The translations under genes and the position numbers were made by a program. The notes under the pieces are model-generated. The model saw nothing but the letters and a program-made list of their open reading frames with translations, did no database searches and was not told the origin of the DNA. Source: Roseovarius sp. UBA6217 (lineage in GTDB: Bacteria > Pseudomonadota > Alphaproteobacteria > Rhodobacterales > Rhodobacteraceae). Taken from it: a stretch of 57,068 nucleotides of DNA. Of the stretch, positions 16,174 to 25,397 are shown piece by piece. Location: contig DISF01000073.1 of the NCBI GenBank assembly GCA_002421985.1, forward strand, positions 1-57,068, given 5' to 3'. Numbering within the stretch: the first letter of the stretch is position 1; every line of letters begins with the position of its first letter.

Positions 16174-17175
16174 ATGATCGAGACCCCATATCTGCTTTTC
16201 CTCGGCGACGCGCCCGACATGCTCGCCGCCAAGGTCGCCATCGGCATCCGCGACTGGCGGCCAGAGAATGCGCTTGGCCAGATCCGCCTGCCCGGTTGCG
16301 GGGCCGATCTGGGGCTTGCCGACATGATGCTGGAAGAGGCCAGAGAGGCGGGCGCGAAAACCGTGGTCATCGGCGTGGCCAATCGCGGCGGCGTGATCTC
16401 GGCGGCGTGGAAAGAGGTGTTGGTCAGGGCGCTGGAAATGGGGTTCGATCTTGCCTCGGGGCTGCACAACCTGCTGCGTGACGAGGGCGATCTGGTGGCC
16501 GCTGCACAGACCCACGGCGGCACATTGCATGACGTGCGCGTGCCCACCGTGGGCTATCCCATCGCCAATGGGGTGAAGCGGACCGGCAAACGCTGTCTTG
16601 CCGTGGGCACCGATTGTTCGGTCGGCAAGATGTATACCGCGATGGCGATGGAGGCCGAGATGGTGGCGCGCGGCATGAAGGCCACGTTCCGCGCCACCGG
16701 GCAGACCGGCATCCTCATCACCGGCCACGGCGTGCCGCTCGACGCCGTGATCGCGGATTTCATGGCCGGATCGGTGGAATACCTCACCCCCGACAATGAT
16801 CCCGATCACTGGGACATGATCGAGGGGCAGGGGAGCCTGTTTCATGTTTCCTATTCGGGGGTGACGATGGCGCTCATTCATGGCGGACAGCCCGACGCGC
16901 TGATCCTGTGCCACGAGCCGACGCGCGCGCATATGCGCGGCCTGCCCGGCCATGCGGTGCGCTCGCTGGCGGAGTTGCGCGACACCGCCCTGCCGCTGGC
17001 GCGGGTGTCGAATCCGGCCTGCGAGGTCGCGGGCGTGGCGGTCAACACGCAACACATGGAGGAGGCGGAGGCACGCGCCTACCTCGCCGGGGTGGAGGCC
17101 GAAATGAGCCTGCCCGCCACCGACCCTTACCGCTTTGGCGCGGGAAAGCTGATGGATGCGCTGGCGGCGATGTGA
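16174..17175 (+). CDS. dgcN: DUF1611-family D-glutamate N-acetyltransferase (DgcN type)
   Basis: 333 residues from the ATG at 16174, seven bases after GGAGGA. The DUF1611 fold has an N-terminal Rossmann-like domain and a P-loop-like nucleotide site, GTDCSVGKMYTAMAM, followed by FRATGQTGILITGHGVPLDA. In marine Proteobacteria this family is reported to N-acetylate D-glutamate, with the partner DgcA then acting on N-acetyl-D-glutamate. Here dgcA follows by 37 bases and a D-amino-acid aminotransferase comes next, matching that scheme. Older annotation calls it a conserved hypothetical ATPase. The activity itself is inferred from family and context. Confidence 0.85.
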   Translation: MIETPYLLFLGDAPDMLAAKVAIGIRDWRPENALGQIRLPGCGADLGLADMMLEEAREAGAKTVVIGVANRGGVISAAWKEVLVRALEMGFDLASGLHNLLRDEGDLVAAAQTHGGTLHDVRVPTVGYPIANGVKRTGKRCLAVGTDCSVGKMYTAMAMEAEMVARGMKATFRATGQTGILITGHGVPLDAVIADFMAGSVEYLTPDNDPDHWDMIEGQGSLFHVSYSGVTMALIHGGQPDALILCHEPTRAHMRGLPGHAVRSLAELRDTALPLARVSNPACEVAGVAVNTQHMEEAEARAYLAGVEAEMSLPATDPYRFGAGKLMDALAAM

Positions 17176-17179
17176 GAGT

Positions 17180-17200
17180 GAGTATTTGAAGCAAGATGAA
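17180..17200 (+). repeat. Dispersed repeat copy (GAGTATTTG...GCAAGATGAA)
   Basis: Immediately after dgcN the sequence GAGTATTTGAAGCAAGATGA appears. Closely related copies occur at 52112-52133, 23993-24015 and, inverted, 24135-24157. It falls in the short gap between dgcN and dgcA and overlaps no recognisable gene. Confidence 0.55.
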
Positions 17201-17212
17201 GCGGGGGACGGC

Positions 17213-18178
17213 GTGCAGATCACGGTAACGCAAGAGCGCTTTCGGCTGGCGCAGGTCTTTACCATCAGTCGCGGCTCGCGGACCGAGGCGCAGGTGCTGA
17301 CGGTGACAGTGACCGAGGGCGGCGCGACGGGGCGCGGTGAATGCGTGCCCTATGCCCGCTATGGCGAGACGCTCGATAGCGTGGCGGCGCAGATCGCGGG
17401 CCTGCCAGAGCGGTTTGATCGCGCCGCGCTCCAAGATCTGCTGCCGCCCGGCGCGGCGCGCAACGCGGTCGATTGCGCGCTGTGGGATTTGCGGGCGAAA
17501 CAGGCCGGCCGCCGGGTGTGGGAGATTGCGGGCCTGCCCGCGCCGGGGCCGGAGATCACCGCCTACACGCTCTCGCTCGATACGCCGCAGGCGATGGAGG
17601 CGCAGGCCGCGCGCCATGCGCACCGGCCCCTGCTCAAGATCAAGCTGGGCACGCCCGATGACATGCCGAGGCTGGAGGCGGTGCGGCGCGGTGCGCCCAA
17701 ATCGCGCATCATCATCGACGCCAACGAGGGATGGAGCGCGGAGATCTACGCCGATCTCGCGCCGCATCTGGTGCGGCTTGGCGTCGCGCTTGTGGAACAG
17801 CCGCTGCCCGCGGGGCAGGATGACGCGCTTTTGGGCCTCGCCCGCCCGGTGCCGCTTTGTGCCGATGAGAGCTGCCATGACCGCGAAAGCCTGCCCGCGC
17901 TCAGGGGCAAATACGACATGGTCAATATCAAGCTCGACAAGACCGGCGGGCTTTCGGAGGCGCTTGCCCTGCGTGAGTCCGCCCGCGCCGGGGGCTTCGG
18001 TATCATGGTGGGCTGCATGGTCGGATCGAGCCTCGCCATGGCGCCCGCCGTGCTGGTGGCGCAAGGCGCGGGCGTGACCGATCTTGACGGCCCGCTGCTT
18101 CTGGCCGAAGACCGGGAGAACGCTTTGACATATGACGCCGCCGGGGTTCACCCGCCCGACGCGGCCCTTTGGGGATAA
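17213..18178 (+). CDS. dgcA: Dipeptide-epimerase-like enolase-superfamily enzyme (DgcA type)
   Basis: 321 residues from a GTG at 17213 that follows GGGGGAC; no in-frame ATG is better placed. Muconate-lactonizing subgroup residues are complete: the catalytic KxK (LLKIKLG), metal ligands in IIIDANEGW, LVEQPLPAG and LCADESC, and the distal lysine in NIKLDKTGG. Family relatives epimerise L-Ala-D/L-Glu dipeptides. When paired with DgcN the enzyme is thought to convert N-acetyl-D-glutamate to the L form. Pairing with dgcN is the main reason to prefer DgcA over a murein-dipeptide epimerase. Confidence 0.87.
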   Translation: MQITVTQERFRLAQVFTISRGSRTEAQVLTVTVTEGGATGRGECVPYARYGETLDSVAAQIAGLPERFDRAALQDLLPPGAARNAVDCALWDLRAKQAGRRVWEIAGLPAPGPEITAYTLSLDTPQAMEAQAARHAHRPLLKIKLGTPDDMPRLEAVRRGAPKSRIIIDANEGWSAEIYADLAPHLVRLGVALVEQPLPAGQDDALLGLARPVPLCADESCHDRESLPALRGKYDMVNIKLDKTGGLSEALALRESARAGGFGIMVGCMVGSSLAMAPAVLVAQGAGVTDLDGPLLLAEDRENALTYDAAGVHPPDAALWG

Positions 18179-18183
18179 CGACC

Positions 18184-19044
18184 ATGCGCACTGTTTACGT
18201 GAACGGAGACTACCTGCCCGAGACCGAGGCCACCGTGTCGATCTTTGACCGGGGGTTTCTCATGGCCGACGGGGTCTATGAGGTCACGAGCGTGTTGGAC
18301 GGCAAGCTGATTGATTTCGCAGGCCACCTCGCGCGGCTGGAGCGGTCGCTGTCGGAACTGGACATGAAGAAGCCCGCCGCTTTTGACGATCTGCTCGACA
18401 TCCACCGCGAATTGGTGCGCGTCAACGACATCACCGACGGTCTCGTTTACCTGCAAGTCACGCGCGGCAGCGATGGCGACCGCGATTTCGCCTTTCCCGA
18501 CCCCGCGACGACCGAGCCGACGCTGGTGCTGTTTACCCAATCGAAACCGGGCCTTGCCGACAATCCGGCGGCAAAGGCGGGCATCAAGGTGATCGGCATC
18601 GAGGATATCCGCTGGGGCCGGCGCGACATCAAGACGGTGCAGCTTCTCTATCCGTCGATGGGAAAGATGATGGCCAAGGCGGCGGGCGCGGATGACGCCT
18701 GGATGGTCGAGGACGGGCATGTGACCGAGGGCACCTCGAACAACGCCTATATCGTCAAGGGTGGGCGTATCATCACCCGGCAGCTTTCCAACGACATCCT
18801 GCACGGCATCACCCGCGCCGCCGTGCTGCGTTTCGCGCGCGAGGCGCAGATGCAGGTGGAGGAACGCCCCTTTACCATCGACGAGGCGAAGGCGGCGGAT
18901 GAGGCATTCGTGACCTCGGCCAGCGCCTTTGTCATGCCGGTGGTCGAGATCGACGGCGCAGTGATCGGCACGGGCAAGCCGGGGCCGGTGGCCACGCGCC
19001 TGCGCGAGATTTACCTCGAGGAAAGCCGCAAGGCGGGGGTTTGA
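18184..19044 (+). CDS. D-amino-acid aminotransferase
   Basis: 286 residues from the ATG at 18184, five bases past the dgcA stop. Fold type IV PLP enzyme: YVNGDYLPETEATVSIFDRG at the N-terminus, active-site lysine in RRDIKTVQLLYPSMGKMMAK, and the cofactor-phosphate region VTEGTSNNAYIV. The DIKT sequence and FDRGFLMADGVYEV are typical of D-alanine aminotransferases rather than IlvE. It interconverts D-alanine, D-glutamate and the matching 2-oxo acids. As third gene after dgcN-dgcA it could feed D-amino groups onto 2-oxoglutarate to make D-glutamate for the pathway. Confidence 0.9.
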   Translation: MRTVYVNGDYLPETEATVSIFDRGFLMADGVYEVTSVLDGKLIDFAGHLARLERSLSELDMKKPAAFDDLLDIHRELVRVNDITDGLVYLQVTRGSDGDRDFAFPDPATTEPTLVLFTQSKPGLADNPAAKAGIKVIGIEDIRWGRRDIKTVQLLYPSMGKMMAKAAGADDAWMVEDGHVTEGTSNNAYIVKGGRIITRQLSNDILHGITRAAVLRFAREAQMQVEERPFTIDEAKAADEAFVTSASAFVMPVVEIDGAVIGTGKPGPVATRLREIYLEESRKAGV

Positions 19045-19139
19045 GCGTGTCCGCGCACATAGGCTGGGCGAATTCGTGGAATTGAGCGATCAGCGCAGAT
19101 GATACATCCTTGGGGCGTGCCAGAAAAGGAGCCGCGCCC

Positions 19140-19634
19140 ATGACCCCCGTCCATCCCGAAACCCGCATCGGTCATGTCCACCTCAAGGTTTCTGATCTGG
19201 AGCGCGCCATCGGCTTTTATTCCGGCGTGCTGGGCTTTGAACTCACGCAATACTATTCCGGCGGAAGGGCGGCGTTTCTGTCGGCGGGGGGCTATCACCA
19301 CCATATCGGCCTCAACACCTGGGAGAGCCTTGGTGCCACGCCGCCGCCGCCGGGCCATACCGGGCTTTTCCACACCGCGTTTCTCTATCCTGACCGCGCT
19401 GCGCTGGGCGATGCGCTGCGGCGTGTGCTCGATGCAGGCCTTGCCCTCGACGGCGCAGCCGATCACGGGGTGAGCGAGGCCATCTACCTGCGCGATCCGG
19501 ATGACAACGGCGTCGAGCTTTACCGCGACAAGCCCGAGGCCGAGTGGCCCCGCGACGCCGACGGGCGGCTGGCGATGGTCAACGCGCCGCTTGATCTTGA
19601 GGCGCTGCTGGCCGAGGCCCCGGCGCGCGCCTGA
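19140..19634 (+). CDS. VOC-family (glyoxalase/dioxygenase) protein
   Basis: 164 residues from the ATG at 19140, preceded by AAAGGAG. Two beta-alpha-beta-beta-beta modules: IGHVHLKVSDLERAIGFYSG with GGYHHHIGLNTW, then GLFHTAFLYPDRAALGDALR with YLRDPDDNGVELYRD. The metal-binding His and Glu positions are present (GHVHLKV, GLFHTAF, GVELY). Such proteins in this context are often labelled catechol-2,3-dioxygenase-like. The real substrate cannot be read from the sequence. It lies 95 bases past the aminotransferase and may have its own promoter. Confidence 0.85.
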   Translation: MTPVHPETRIGHVHLKVSDLERAIGFYSGVLGFELTQYYSGGRAAFLSAGGYHHHIGLNTWESLGATPPPPGHTGLFHTAFLYPDRAALGDALRRVLDAGLALDGAADHGVSEAIYLRDPDDNGVELYRDKPEAEWPRDADGRLAMVNAPLDLEALLAEAPARA

Positions 19635-19695
19635 TCCCTCTGGACGCTCCCGCGCGTCGCGCCTAACCTGCGTGCACAAAACGGGAGAACAGCAC

Positions 19696-20562
19696 ATGGC
19701 GACAGGCACCAATATCCGCACCTGGTTCGAGGGCCGCTGGCACGACGGCGACATCGCGGTGATGAAGGCCGCCGACCACGGCATGTGGCTGGGATCATCG
19801 GTATTCGACGGCGCGCGATACGTGGACGGGATCATCCCCGATCTCGACCGCCATTGCGCCCGCCTCAACACCTCGGCAGAGGCGCTGATGGTCACGCCGA
19901 CGGTGAGCGCGCCACAGATGGAGGCGATCATCCGCGAGGGCCTTGCCGTCTATCCCAGGGAGGCCGCGATCTATATCCGCCCGATGTATTGGGCGCTCGA
20001 CGGCGGGCATCTGGGCGTGCTGCCCAAGGAGGGGGCCACCGGCTTTGCCATCAGCCTCGAGGAAATCCCGATGCCGCTGCCCGGCACCGCCACGACGCTG
20101 TGCCGCACGCGCTTTCGCCGCCCCGTGCTCGAGGATGCGGTGGTCAATGCCAAGGCGGGCTGTCTTTATCCCAACAACGCGCGGATGCTGAAAGAGGCGC
20201 GTGACCGGGGCTTTGGCAATGCGCTGGTGGCCGATGCGCTGGGCAACGTGGCCGAGACGGCGACGGCCAATGTCTTTGCCGTGCGCGATGGCGAGGTGTT
20301 TACCCCCATCGCCAACGGCACATTTCTGGCGGGCATCACCCGCGCGCGCCATATCGACAACATGCGCCGCGATGGCATGACGGTGCACGAGACGGTGATG
20401 AGCTTTGACGATTTTGCCGCCGCCGACGAGGTGTTTCTTTCTGGCAACCTCACCAAGGTGACGCCGGTCTCGGCCTTTGAGGACACGCATTACCGGCCCG
20501 GCCCCGTCACCGAGCGGGTGCGGCAGCTTTACTGGGACTGGGCGCATTCCGCCGGACGGTGA
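19696..20562 (+). CDS. ilvE: Branched-chain amino acid aminotransferase (IlvE-like)
   Basis: 288 residues from the ATG at 19696, preceded by GGGAGAAC. Fold type IV aminotransferase: MKAADHGMWLGSSVFDGARY, IYIRPMYWALDG, active-site lysine in EDAVVNAKAGCLYPNNARM, and VAETATANVFAVRDG. The AK-AGCLYPN context suits the IlvE-like branch, but branched-chain versus aromatic or D-amino acid specificity is uncertain, and Rhodobacteraceae usually carry more than one such gene. It follows the VOC gene after 61 bases. Confidence 0.82.
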   Translation: MATGTNIRTWFEGRWHDGDIAVMKAADHGMWLGSSVFDGARYVDGIIPDLDRHCARLNTSAEALMVTPTVSAPQMEAIIREGLAVYPREAAIYIRPMYWALDGGHLGVLPKEGATGFAISLEEIPMPLPGTATTLCRTRFRRPVLEDAVVNAKAGCLYPNNARMLKEARDRGFGNALVADALGNVAETATANVFAVRDGEVFTPIANGTFLAGITRARHIDNMRRDGMTVHETVMSFDDFAAADEVFLSGNLTKVTPVSAFEDTHYRPGPVTERVRQLYWDWAHSAGR

Positions 20563-20612
20563 TCCGGCGCGCGGGGTGCCGCGTATCACACTGGTCATCA
20601 AGGGAGGTTTCC

Positions 20613-21134
20613 ATGCGCCTGATCGCCACGTTTCTTGCCATTTTCCTCGCCCTGCCCGCCGCCGCGCTTGATCGTGCCGCCCCCTTTGGCAATATCGACG
20701 GCGGGGAGTTGCGCCTGTCGGATTGGGCCGGAAAGCCGGTGCTGGTCGTCAATACCGCTTCGCATTGCGGCTTTACCCCCCAATACGAGGGGCTTCAGGC
20801 GCTCTATGATCGCTACCGCGCGCGCGGGTTGATCGTTCTGGCGGTGCCATCCGATGATTTCCGGCAGGAACTCGGCACCGACGCCGAGGTCAAGGAATTC
20901 TGCGAGGTCAATTTCGGCCTCGACCTGCCCATGACGACGATTACCCCGGTCAAGGGACCAAAGGCACACCCGTTCTATGCCTCGCTGGCCTCCGAGACCG
21001 GATTTGTGCCCTCCTGGAATTTCAACAAGGTGCTGATTGCCCCCGATGGCCGGGTGGCGGGCACATGGGGGGCGATGACGCGGCCCCTCTCGAACGCGAT
21101 CACCCGCGAGGTAGAGGCCCTGTTGAGCGAGTAG
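20613..21134 (+). CDS. Exported glutathione peroxidase-family protein
   Basis: 173 residues from the ATG at 20613, after the strong ribosome site AGGGAGGT. Residues 1-19 (MRLIATFLAIFLALPAAAL) form a signal peptide, so the enzyme acts in the periplasm. The peroxidatic cysteine is Cys52 in NTASHCGFTPQY. The Gln, Trp and Asn of the active-site tetrad are in TPQY and SWNFNKVL, and a second Cys in KEFC may be the resolving cysteine. Like other bacterial BtuE-type proteins it probably uses thioredoxin-like donors to reduce hydroperoxides. Confidence 0.9.
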   Translation: MRLIATFLAIFLALPAAALDRAAPFGNIDGGELRLSDWAGKPVLVVNTASHCGFTPQYEGLQALYDRYRARGLIVLAVPSDDFRQELGTDAEVKEFCEVNFGLDLPMTTITPVKGPKAHPFYASLASETGFVPSWNFNKVLIAPDGRVAGTWGAMTRPLSNAITREVEALLSE

Positions 21135-21163
21135 CGCCCCCGCCTTCTCGAGGCCAGGCCGTC

Positions 21164-21991
21164 TCAGCCCGCGCGCACTTGGGTCCGCTGCTCGCCCAGC
21201 CCGCTGATCCGAAGCACCATCTCGTCACCCGCGACCAGGAACCGCGGCGGCTTCTGGCCCATGCCCACGCCCGGCGGCGTGCCGGTGGCGATCACGTCGC
21301 CCGGCTCCAGCGTCATGATCGTGCTCAGGTAAGAGACGATCCCGGCCACGCCAAAGATCATTCGCGCGGTGTTGCCGGTCTGCATGGCCGCACCATTCAC
21401 CTCGGTCACAAGATCGAGCGCCTGCACATCCCCCACCTCATCGGGGGTGACAAGCCAAGGGCCAACCGGCGCGAAGGTGTCACAGCTCTTGCCCTTGGTC
21501 CATTGCCCCGACCCTTCGAGTTGCAGCGCGCGCTCGGACACGTCGTTGACGATGGTATAACCCGCCACATGGCTCAGCGCCTGCGCCTCATCCACGTATT
21601 TCGCGCGGCGGCCGATGACGATGCCAAGCTCGACCTCCCAGTCGGTCTTGACCGATCCACGCGGCAACACCACCGGATCAAAGGGGCCGTTCAGCGCGGT
21701 CAGCGCCTTGAGAAACACCAGCGGCTCGGTCGGTGGCTCGGCTCCAATCTCGGCGGCGTGGTCGCTGTAATTCAGGCCGATGCCGATGATCTTGCCGATG
21801 GCCCCCACCGGCACCCCGATCCGGGGCGTGCCCGTCACCAGCGGCAGCGCCTCGGGGTTGACCCGTGGCAAGGCACCAAGCACCTCGCCCGCAAGATCGG
21901 GTAGCACGCCTGACAGATCCCTCAACCGCCCCTCGGAATCGAGCACGGCGGGGCGCTCCTGCCCCCGCTCCCCAAAGCGTGCAAACCGCAT
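21164..21991 (-). CDS. Fumarylacetoacetate hydrolase-family protein
   Basis: 275 residues from the ATG at 21991, which follows AGGAGGG. The FAH fold is shown by IIGIGLNYSDHAAEIG, metal ligands in DWEVELGIVIGRRAKYV and NDVSERALQ, and DVIATGTPPGVGMGQKPP. The family covers fumarylpyruvate hydrolases, acylpyruvases and 2-oxo-hydratases. GLNYSDHAAE with TLEPGDVIATGTP is common to acylpyruvase/ureidoglycolate-lyase annotations, but the substrate cannot be fixed. It stands alone, divergent from pepF. Confidence 0.88.
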   Translation of the reverse strand: MRFARFGERGQERPAVLDSEGRLRDLSGVLPDLAGEVLGALPRVNPEALPLVTGTPRIGVPVGAIGKIIGIGLNYSDHAAEIGAEPPTEPLVFLKALTALNGPFDPVVLPRGSVKTDWEVELGIVIGRRAKYVDEAQALSHVAGYTIVNDVSERALQLEGSGQWTKGKSCDTFAPVGPWLVTPDEVGDVQALDLVTEVNGAAMQTGNTARMIFGVAGIVSYLSTIMTLEPGDVIATGTPPGVGMGQKPPRFLVAGDEMVLRISGLGEQRTQVRAG

Positions 21992-22125
21992 GACATCCCT
22001 CCTGTTGCGCCGTCGCGGGCAGCATAGCCGCCAGAGGGCGTCGCGCAAGGGCGCGCGATGCGGGGTTGAGGCGTGCCGCCGCGCCCCCTATGTCTGGGGT
22101 CCATCAACAGACGAGGTTTTCGCCC

Positions 22126-23946
22126 ATGCCCATGCTCCCCTTTCCCGCCCTTGACGCCAACGCCTCTTCGGGGGGCAAGGATCTGGGCCGCCTGCCGGAA
22201 TGGGACCTGAGCGATCTCTACACCGCACCCGACGCCCCCGAGCTTGCCCGCGACCTGGAGTGGCTCGAGGCCGAATGCGCGCGCTTCGCCGCCGATTACG
22301 AGGGCAAGCTCGCGGATCTCGACGCCGCCGGGCTGCTGGAGTGCCTGCATCGCGACGAGGCGATCAGCCGGGTGGCTGGGCGGATCATGTCCTATGCGGG
22401 CCTGCGCTATTACCAGCACACCACCGATTCGGGCCGTGCCAAGTTCCTGTCGGACTGCCAGGAAAAGATCACCAGTTTCACCACCCCGCTGGTGTTCTTC
22501 TCGCTGGAGCTGAACCGCCTCGACGAGGCCGCGCTCACCGCGATGTATGCCGAGAGCGCCGATCTCGCGCGCTACGCCCCGGTGCTGCGCCGCATTCGCG
22601 CGATGAAGCCCTACCAGCTTTCCGACGAGCTGGAGAAGTTTCTCCACGATCTCGGCGTGGTGGGAGACGCCTGGGAGAGGCTCTTTGACGAGACCATCGC
22701 CGGGCTGAGCTTTACCGTCGATGGCGAAGAGATGGGGATCGAGGCCACGCTCACCCTGCTCACCGATCACGACCGCGAGAGGCGCGAGGCGGCGGCGCGC
22801 GAACTGGCGCGGGTGCTGGGCGAAAACCTGCGCATCTTTGCCCGTGTCCACAACACCCAGGCCAAGGAAAAGGAGGTGCTCGATCGCTGGCGCGGGATGC
22901 CCTCGGCGCAGATGGGGCGGCACCTCAGCAACGATGTCGAGCCGGAGGTGGTCGAGGCGCTGCGCGCGGCGGTGGTCGCGGCCTACCCGCGCCTCTCGCA
23001 CCGCTATTACGAATTGAAACGCAAATGGCTGGGGCTTGAGCGGATGCAGATCTGGGACCGCAACGCGCCCTTGCCGATGGAGAACCCGCGCACCATCCCC
23101 TGGGACGAGGCGCGCGTCACGGTGATGGATGCCTATGTAGGCTTTGCCCCCGAAATGGCCGATCTTGCCGCACCCTTTTTCGAGCGGGGCTGGATCGACG
23201 CGGGCGTGAAACCGGGCAAGGCACCGGGTGCCTTTGCCCATCCCACCGTGACCGACGCGCATCCCTATGTGATGCTGAATTACCTCGGCAAGCCGCGCGA
23301 CGTGATGACGCTGGCGCACGAGCTTGGCCACGGGGTGCATCAGCGCCTCGCCGCTGGCCAAGGCGAGCTTCTGGCCTCGACCCCGCTGACGCTGGCGGAA
23401 ACGGCCTCTGTCTTCGGCGAGATGCTGACCTTTCGCCGGATGCTCGCCGGGGCGCAAACGCAGGCCGAGCGCAAGGTGCTTCTCGCGGGCAAGGTCGAGG
23501 ACATGATAAACACCGTGGTGCGCCAGATCGCGTTCTACGATTTCGAATGCAAGCTGCACGCCGCGCGCCGCGAGGGCGAGTTGACCCCCGACGACATCAA
23601 CGCGCTGTGGATGTCGGTGCAGGCCGAGAGCCTCGGGCCCGCGTTCGATTTCATGGACGGGTATGAGACCTTTTGGGCCTATATCCCGCATTTCGTGCAC
23701 TCGCCCTTCTACGTCTATGCCTATGCCTTTGGCGACGGGCTGGTAAACGCGCTCTACGCCGTCTACGAGGCCGCGCCCGAGGGCTTTGAGGAGAAATATT
23801 TCGACATGCTGCGCGCGGGCGGCTCCAAGCACCACAAGGACCTACTCGCCCCCTTCGGCCTCGACGCCAGCGACCCGGCGTTCTGGAACAAGGGGCTGTC
23901 GATGATCGAGGGGATGATTGACGAGCTGGAGGCGATGGAGGGCTAG
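22126..23946 (+). CDS. pepF: Oligoendopeptidase F, M3 family
   Basis: 606 residues from the first of two adjacent ATGs at 22126. The zinc-metalloprotease motif LAHELGHGVHQ is at about residues 396-406, and the downstream Glu ligand lies in LAETASVFGEML. The N-terminal three-quarters is helical, as in PepF/PepB peptidases. No signal peptide; it degrades short peptides in the cytoplasm. It is single, convergent with the lipoprotein hydrolase; the 340 bases between the two stops hold an inverted repeat. Confidence 0.93.
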   Translation: MPMLPFPALDANASSGGKDLGRLPEWDLSDLYTAPDAPELARDLEWLEAECARFAADYEGKLADLDAAGLLECLHRDEAISRVAGRIMSYAGLRYYQHTTDSGRAKFLSDCQEKITSFTTPLVFFSLELNRLDEAALTAMYAESADLARYAPVLRRIRAMKPYQLSDELEKFLHDLGVVGDAWERLFDETIAGLSFTVDGEEMGIEATLTLLTDHDRERREAAARELARVLGENLRIFARVHNTQAKEKEVLDRWRGMPSAQMGRHLSNDVEPEVVEALRAAVVAAYPRLSHRYYELKRKWLGLERMQIWDRNAPLPMENPRTIPWDEARVTVMDAYVGFAPEMADLAAPFFERGWIDAGVKPGKAPGAFAHPTVTDAHPYVMLNYLGKPRDVMTLAHELGHGVHQRLAAGQGELLASTPLTLAETASVFGEMLTFRRMLAGAQTQAERKVLLAGKVEDMINTVVRQIAFYDFECKLHAARREGELTPDDINALWMSVQAESLGPAFDFMDGYETFWAYIPHFVHSPFYVYAYAFGDGLVNALYAVYEAAPEGFEEKYFDMLRAGGSKHHKDLLAPFGLDASDPAFWNKGLSMIEGMIDELEAMEG

Positions 23947-23992
23947 ACCCCTTCTGCCTGCGCCCGGATATACCGTCGGGAGCCTCCGGCGG

Positions 23993-24157
23993 GGATATTT
24001 GTGGCCAGAAGAAACACGGGAAGGCGCGAAGGCCCTCCCGTGCGAAACACGCAAGGTGCTTCTCCTGGCGCGATCATCGGCGTCCCCGCCTGTACCGCAA
24101 GACGATGATGTGTGATTCCGGTTAACAAAACGTTGTTTCTTCTGGCAAAAAATATCC
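23993..24157. repeat. Inverted pair of the dispersed repeat between convergent genes
   Basis: The 23-base motif GGATATTTG...CAGAAGAAAC at 23993-24015 returns as its reverse complement at 24135-24157 with only two mismatches, leaving a 119-base spacer. Inside is another hairpin (CACGGGA pairing with TCCCGTG, about 24015-24042), and 24175-24200 adds two short ones (GGCC-GCA-GGCC and AGGGGC-AAC-GCCCCT). Each arm lies downstream of, and in the same sense as, one of the two convergent genes. This fills the 23947-24286 gap; no gene is seen there. Confidence 0.6.
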
Positions 24158-24286
24158 TAGGGTGAATTGGCCGCAGGCCAAGAGGGGCAACGCCCCTGCC
24201 TTGCTTCAACGGGCTGTCCTTCGATCCGCGCCTTTCGTCTCGTTGCAATCCTGGCACCGACGCGGCGCGGGTCAAGCCTCCGGCCG

Positions 24287-25339
24287 TCAGCGCGGCACGG
24301 CGTTGGGGCCGGGCAGCCTGAGCGTTAGCGCGCCCAGCGCCCCGGCGGCGGGGCGTCTGGATTCCGAGAGGAAGCGGTTGAGTATCTCGATGGCGGCGGG
24401 AGAGGTGACGGGGACGTTGTGATTATAGGCCTCGCCGGTGGCCAGCGCCGAGAAGTCGATCACCTGCACATCGGGCCGCGTGATCTCTTCGGCGGAGTCG
24501 ATCACACCGAGGCGCGGTTTTCGCCCGGTGATGAAGCCCGACAGCGTCAGCGCCCGGTCGGCGCGGGTGATGAAGATGAAGAACGGCTGCGGCAGGTTTC
24601 CGATCGCCTCGGCCTGACGTGCGAACACGTCCGGGTCGATATCGGGCGACATCAGCACCACGCCGCTCAGCCGCGCAAGCGCCGTGCGATCCCCCAAGAG
24701 CGCGATCTGGCGCAGCGCCTCCATCACCAGTTGCGAGCCCATCGAATGCGCAAGAATAAACACCCGGTCGCCGCGCCCGGCGGTCAGCCGCTTGATCAGC
24801 GCCACGAGATCGTCTCGCACGAAAAGCACGCTGTCGCGGTCATAGACATAGCCGAGCGGATCGCCCGCCGAGGGCCAAGAGAACAGCAGTGCCGGCATGG
24901 TCATCTCGAAATCGGTGCGGATTTGCGCCAGCCGATACATCGCCTCCGACAGCGTGTTGTTGTAGCCGTGGACATAAAGCAGGGTCTCGCGCCCCGCACC
25001 TTCTGCGCGCAAACCGGCAATGAGGCGTGTCGCATCGCCAAGCACCTCTGTGCCGGTGACGACGAAATCGGTGGCCGCATCGGGCTTGCCCTCGGGCCAT
25101 TCGATCTGGCCTGGCATATGCGTCGGCGGCACCGAGATATCGGCGCGGAAATAGTTCAGCCCCGGTTTCCGCGCGGTTCCGAATTGTGGCCCGGCCTTGT
25201 CGAGCGGGAGGCTGGTGGCCACATGGATCGTCTGAATGGTCGCTGCCGGATCGGGGGCGGCGCGCATGGCGGTGGGGCGCGGCGCACAGCCCGCCAGCAG
25301 CACCATCGCCAGAACCGTGACTATCCGCAAACCGCCCAT
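24287..25339 (-). CDS. Lipoprotein alpha/beta hydrolase (DUF900 type)
   Basis: 350 residues. The N-terminus MGGLRIVTVLAMVLLAGCAP is a lipoprotein signal with the lipobox LAGC, so Cys18 is probably lipidated. LLYVHGYNNTLSEAMYRLAQ provides the oxyanion region. The nucleophile elbow is FILAHSMGSQLVMEAL (GxSxG variant AHSMGS), and a late His (YNHNVPVTS) probably completes the triad. The family is annotated as esterase/lipase-like; its natural substrate is unknown. It is convergent with pepF and lies downstream of rpoH. Confidence 0.85.
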   Translation of the reverse strand: MGGLRIVTVLAMVLLAGCAPRPTAMRAAPDPAATIQTIHVATSLPLDKAGPQFGTARKPGLNYFRADISVPPTHMPGQIEWPEGKPDAATDFVVTGTEVLGDATRLIAGLRAEGAGRETLLYVHGYNNTLSEAMYRLAQIRTDFEMTMPALLFSWPSAGDPLGYVYDRDSVLFVRDDLVALIKRLTAGRGDRVFILAHSMGSQLVMEALRQIALLGDRTALARLSGVVLMSPDIDPDVFARQAEAIGNLPQPFFIFITRADRALTLSGFITGRKPRLGVIDSAEEITRPDVQVIDFSALATGEAYNHNVPVTSPAAIEILNRFLSESRRPAAGALGALTLRLPGPNAVPR

Positions 25340-25397
25340 GTGCCAACGCCCCTATCACCCCCCTCCTCATAGTCGAGCGAGGCGCGTCTTCCAAGGT

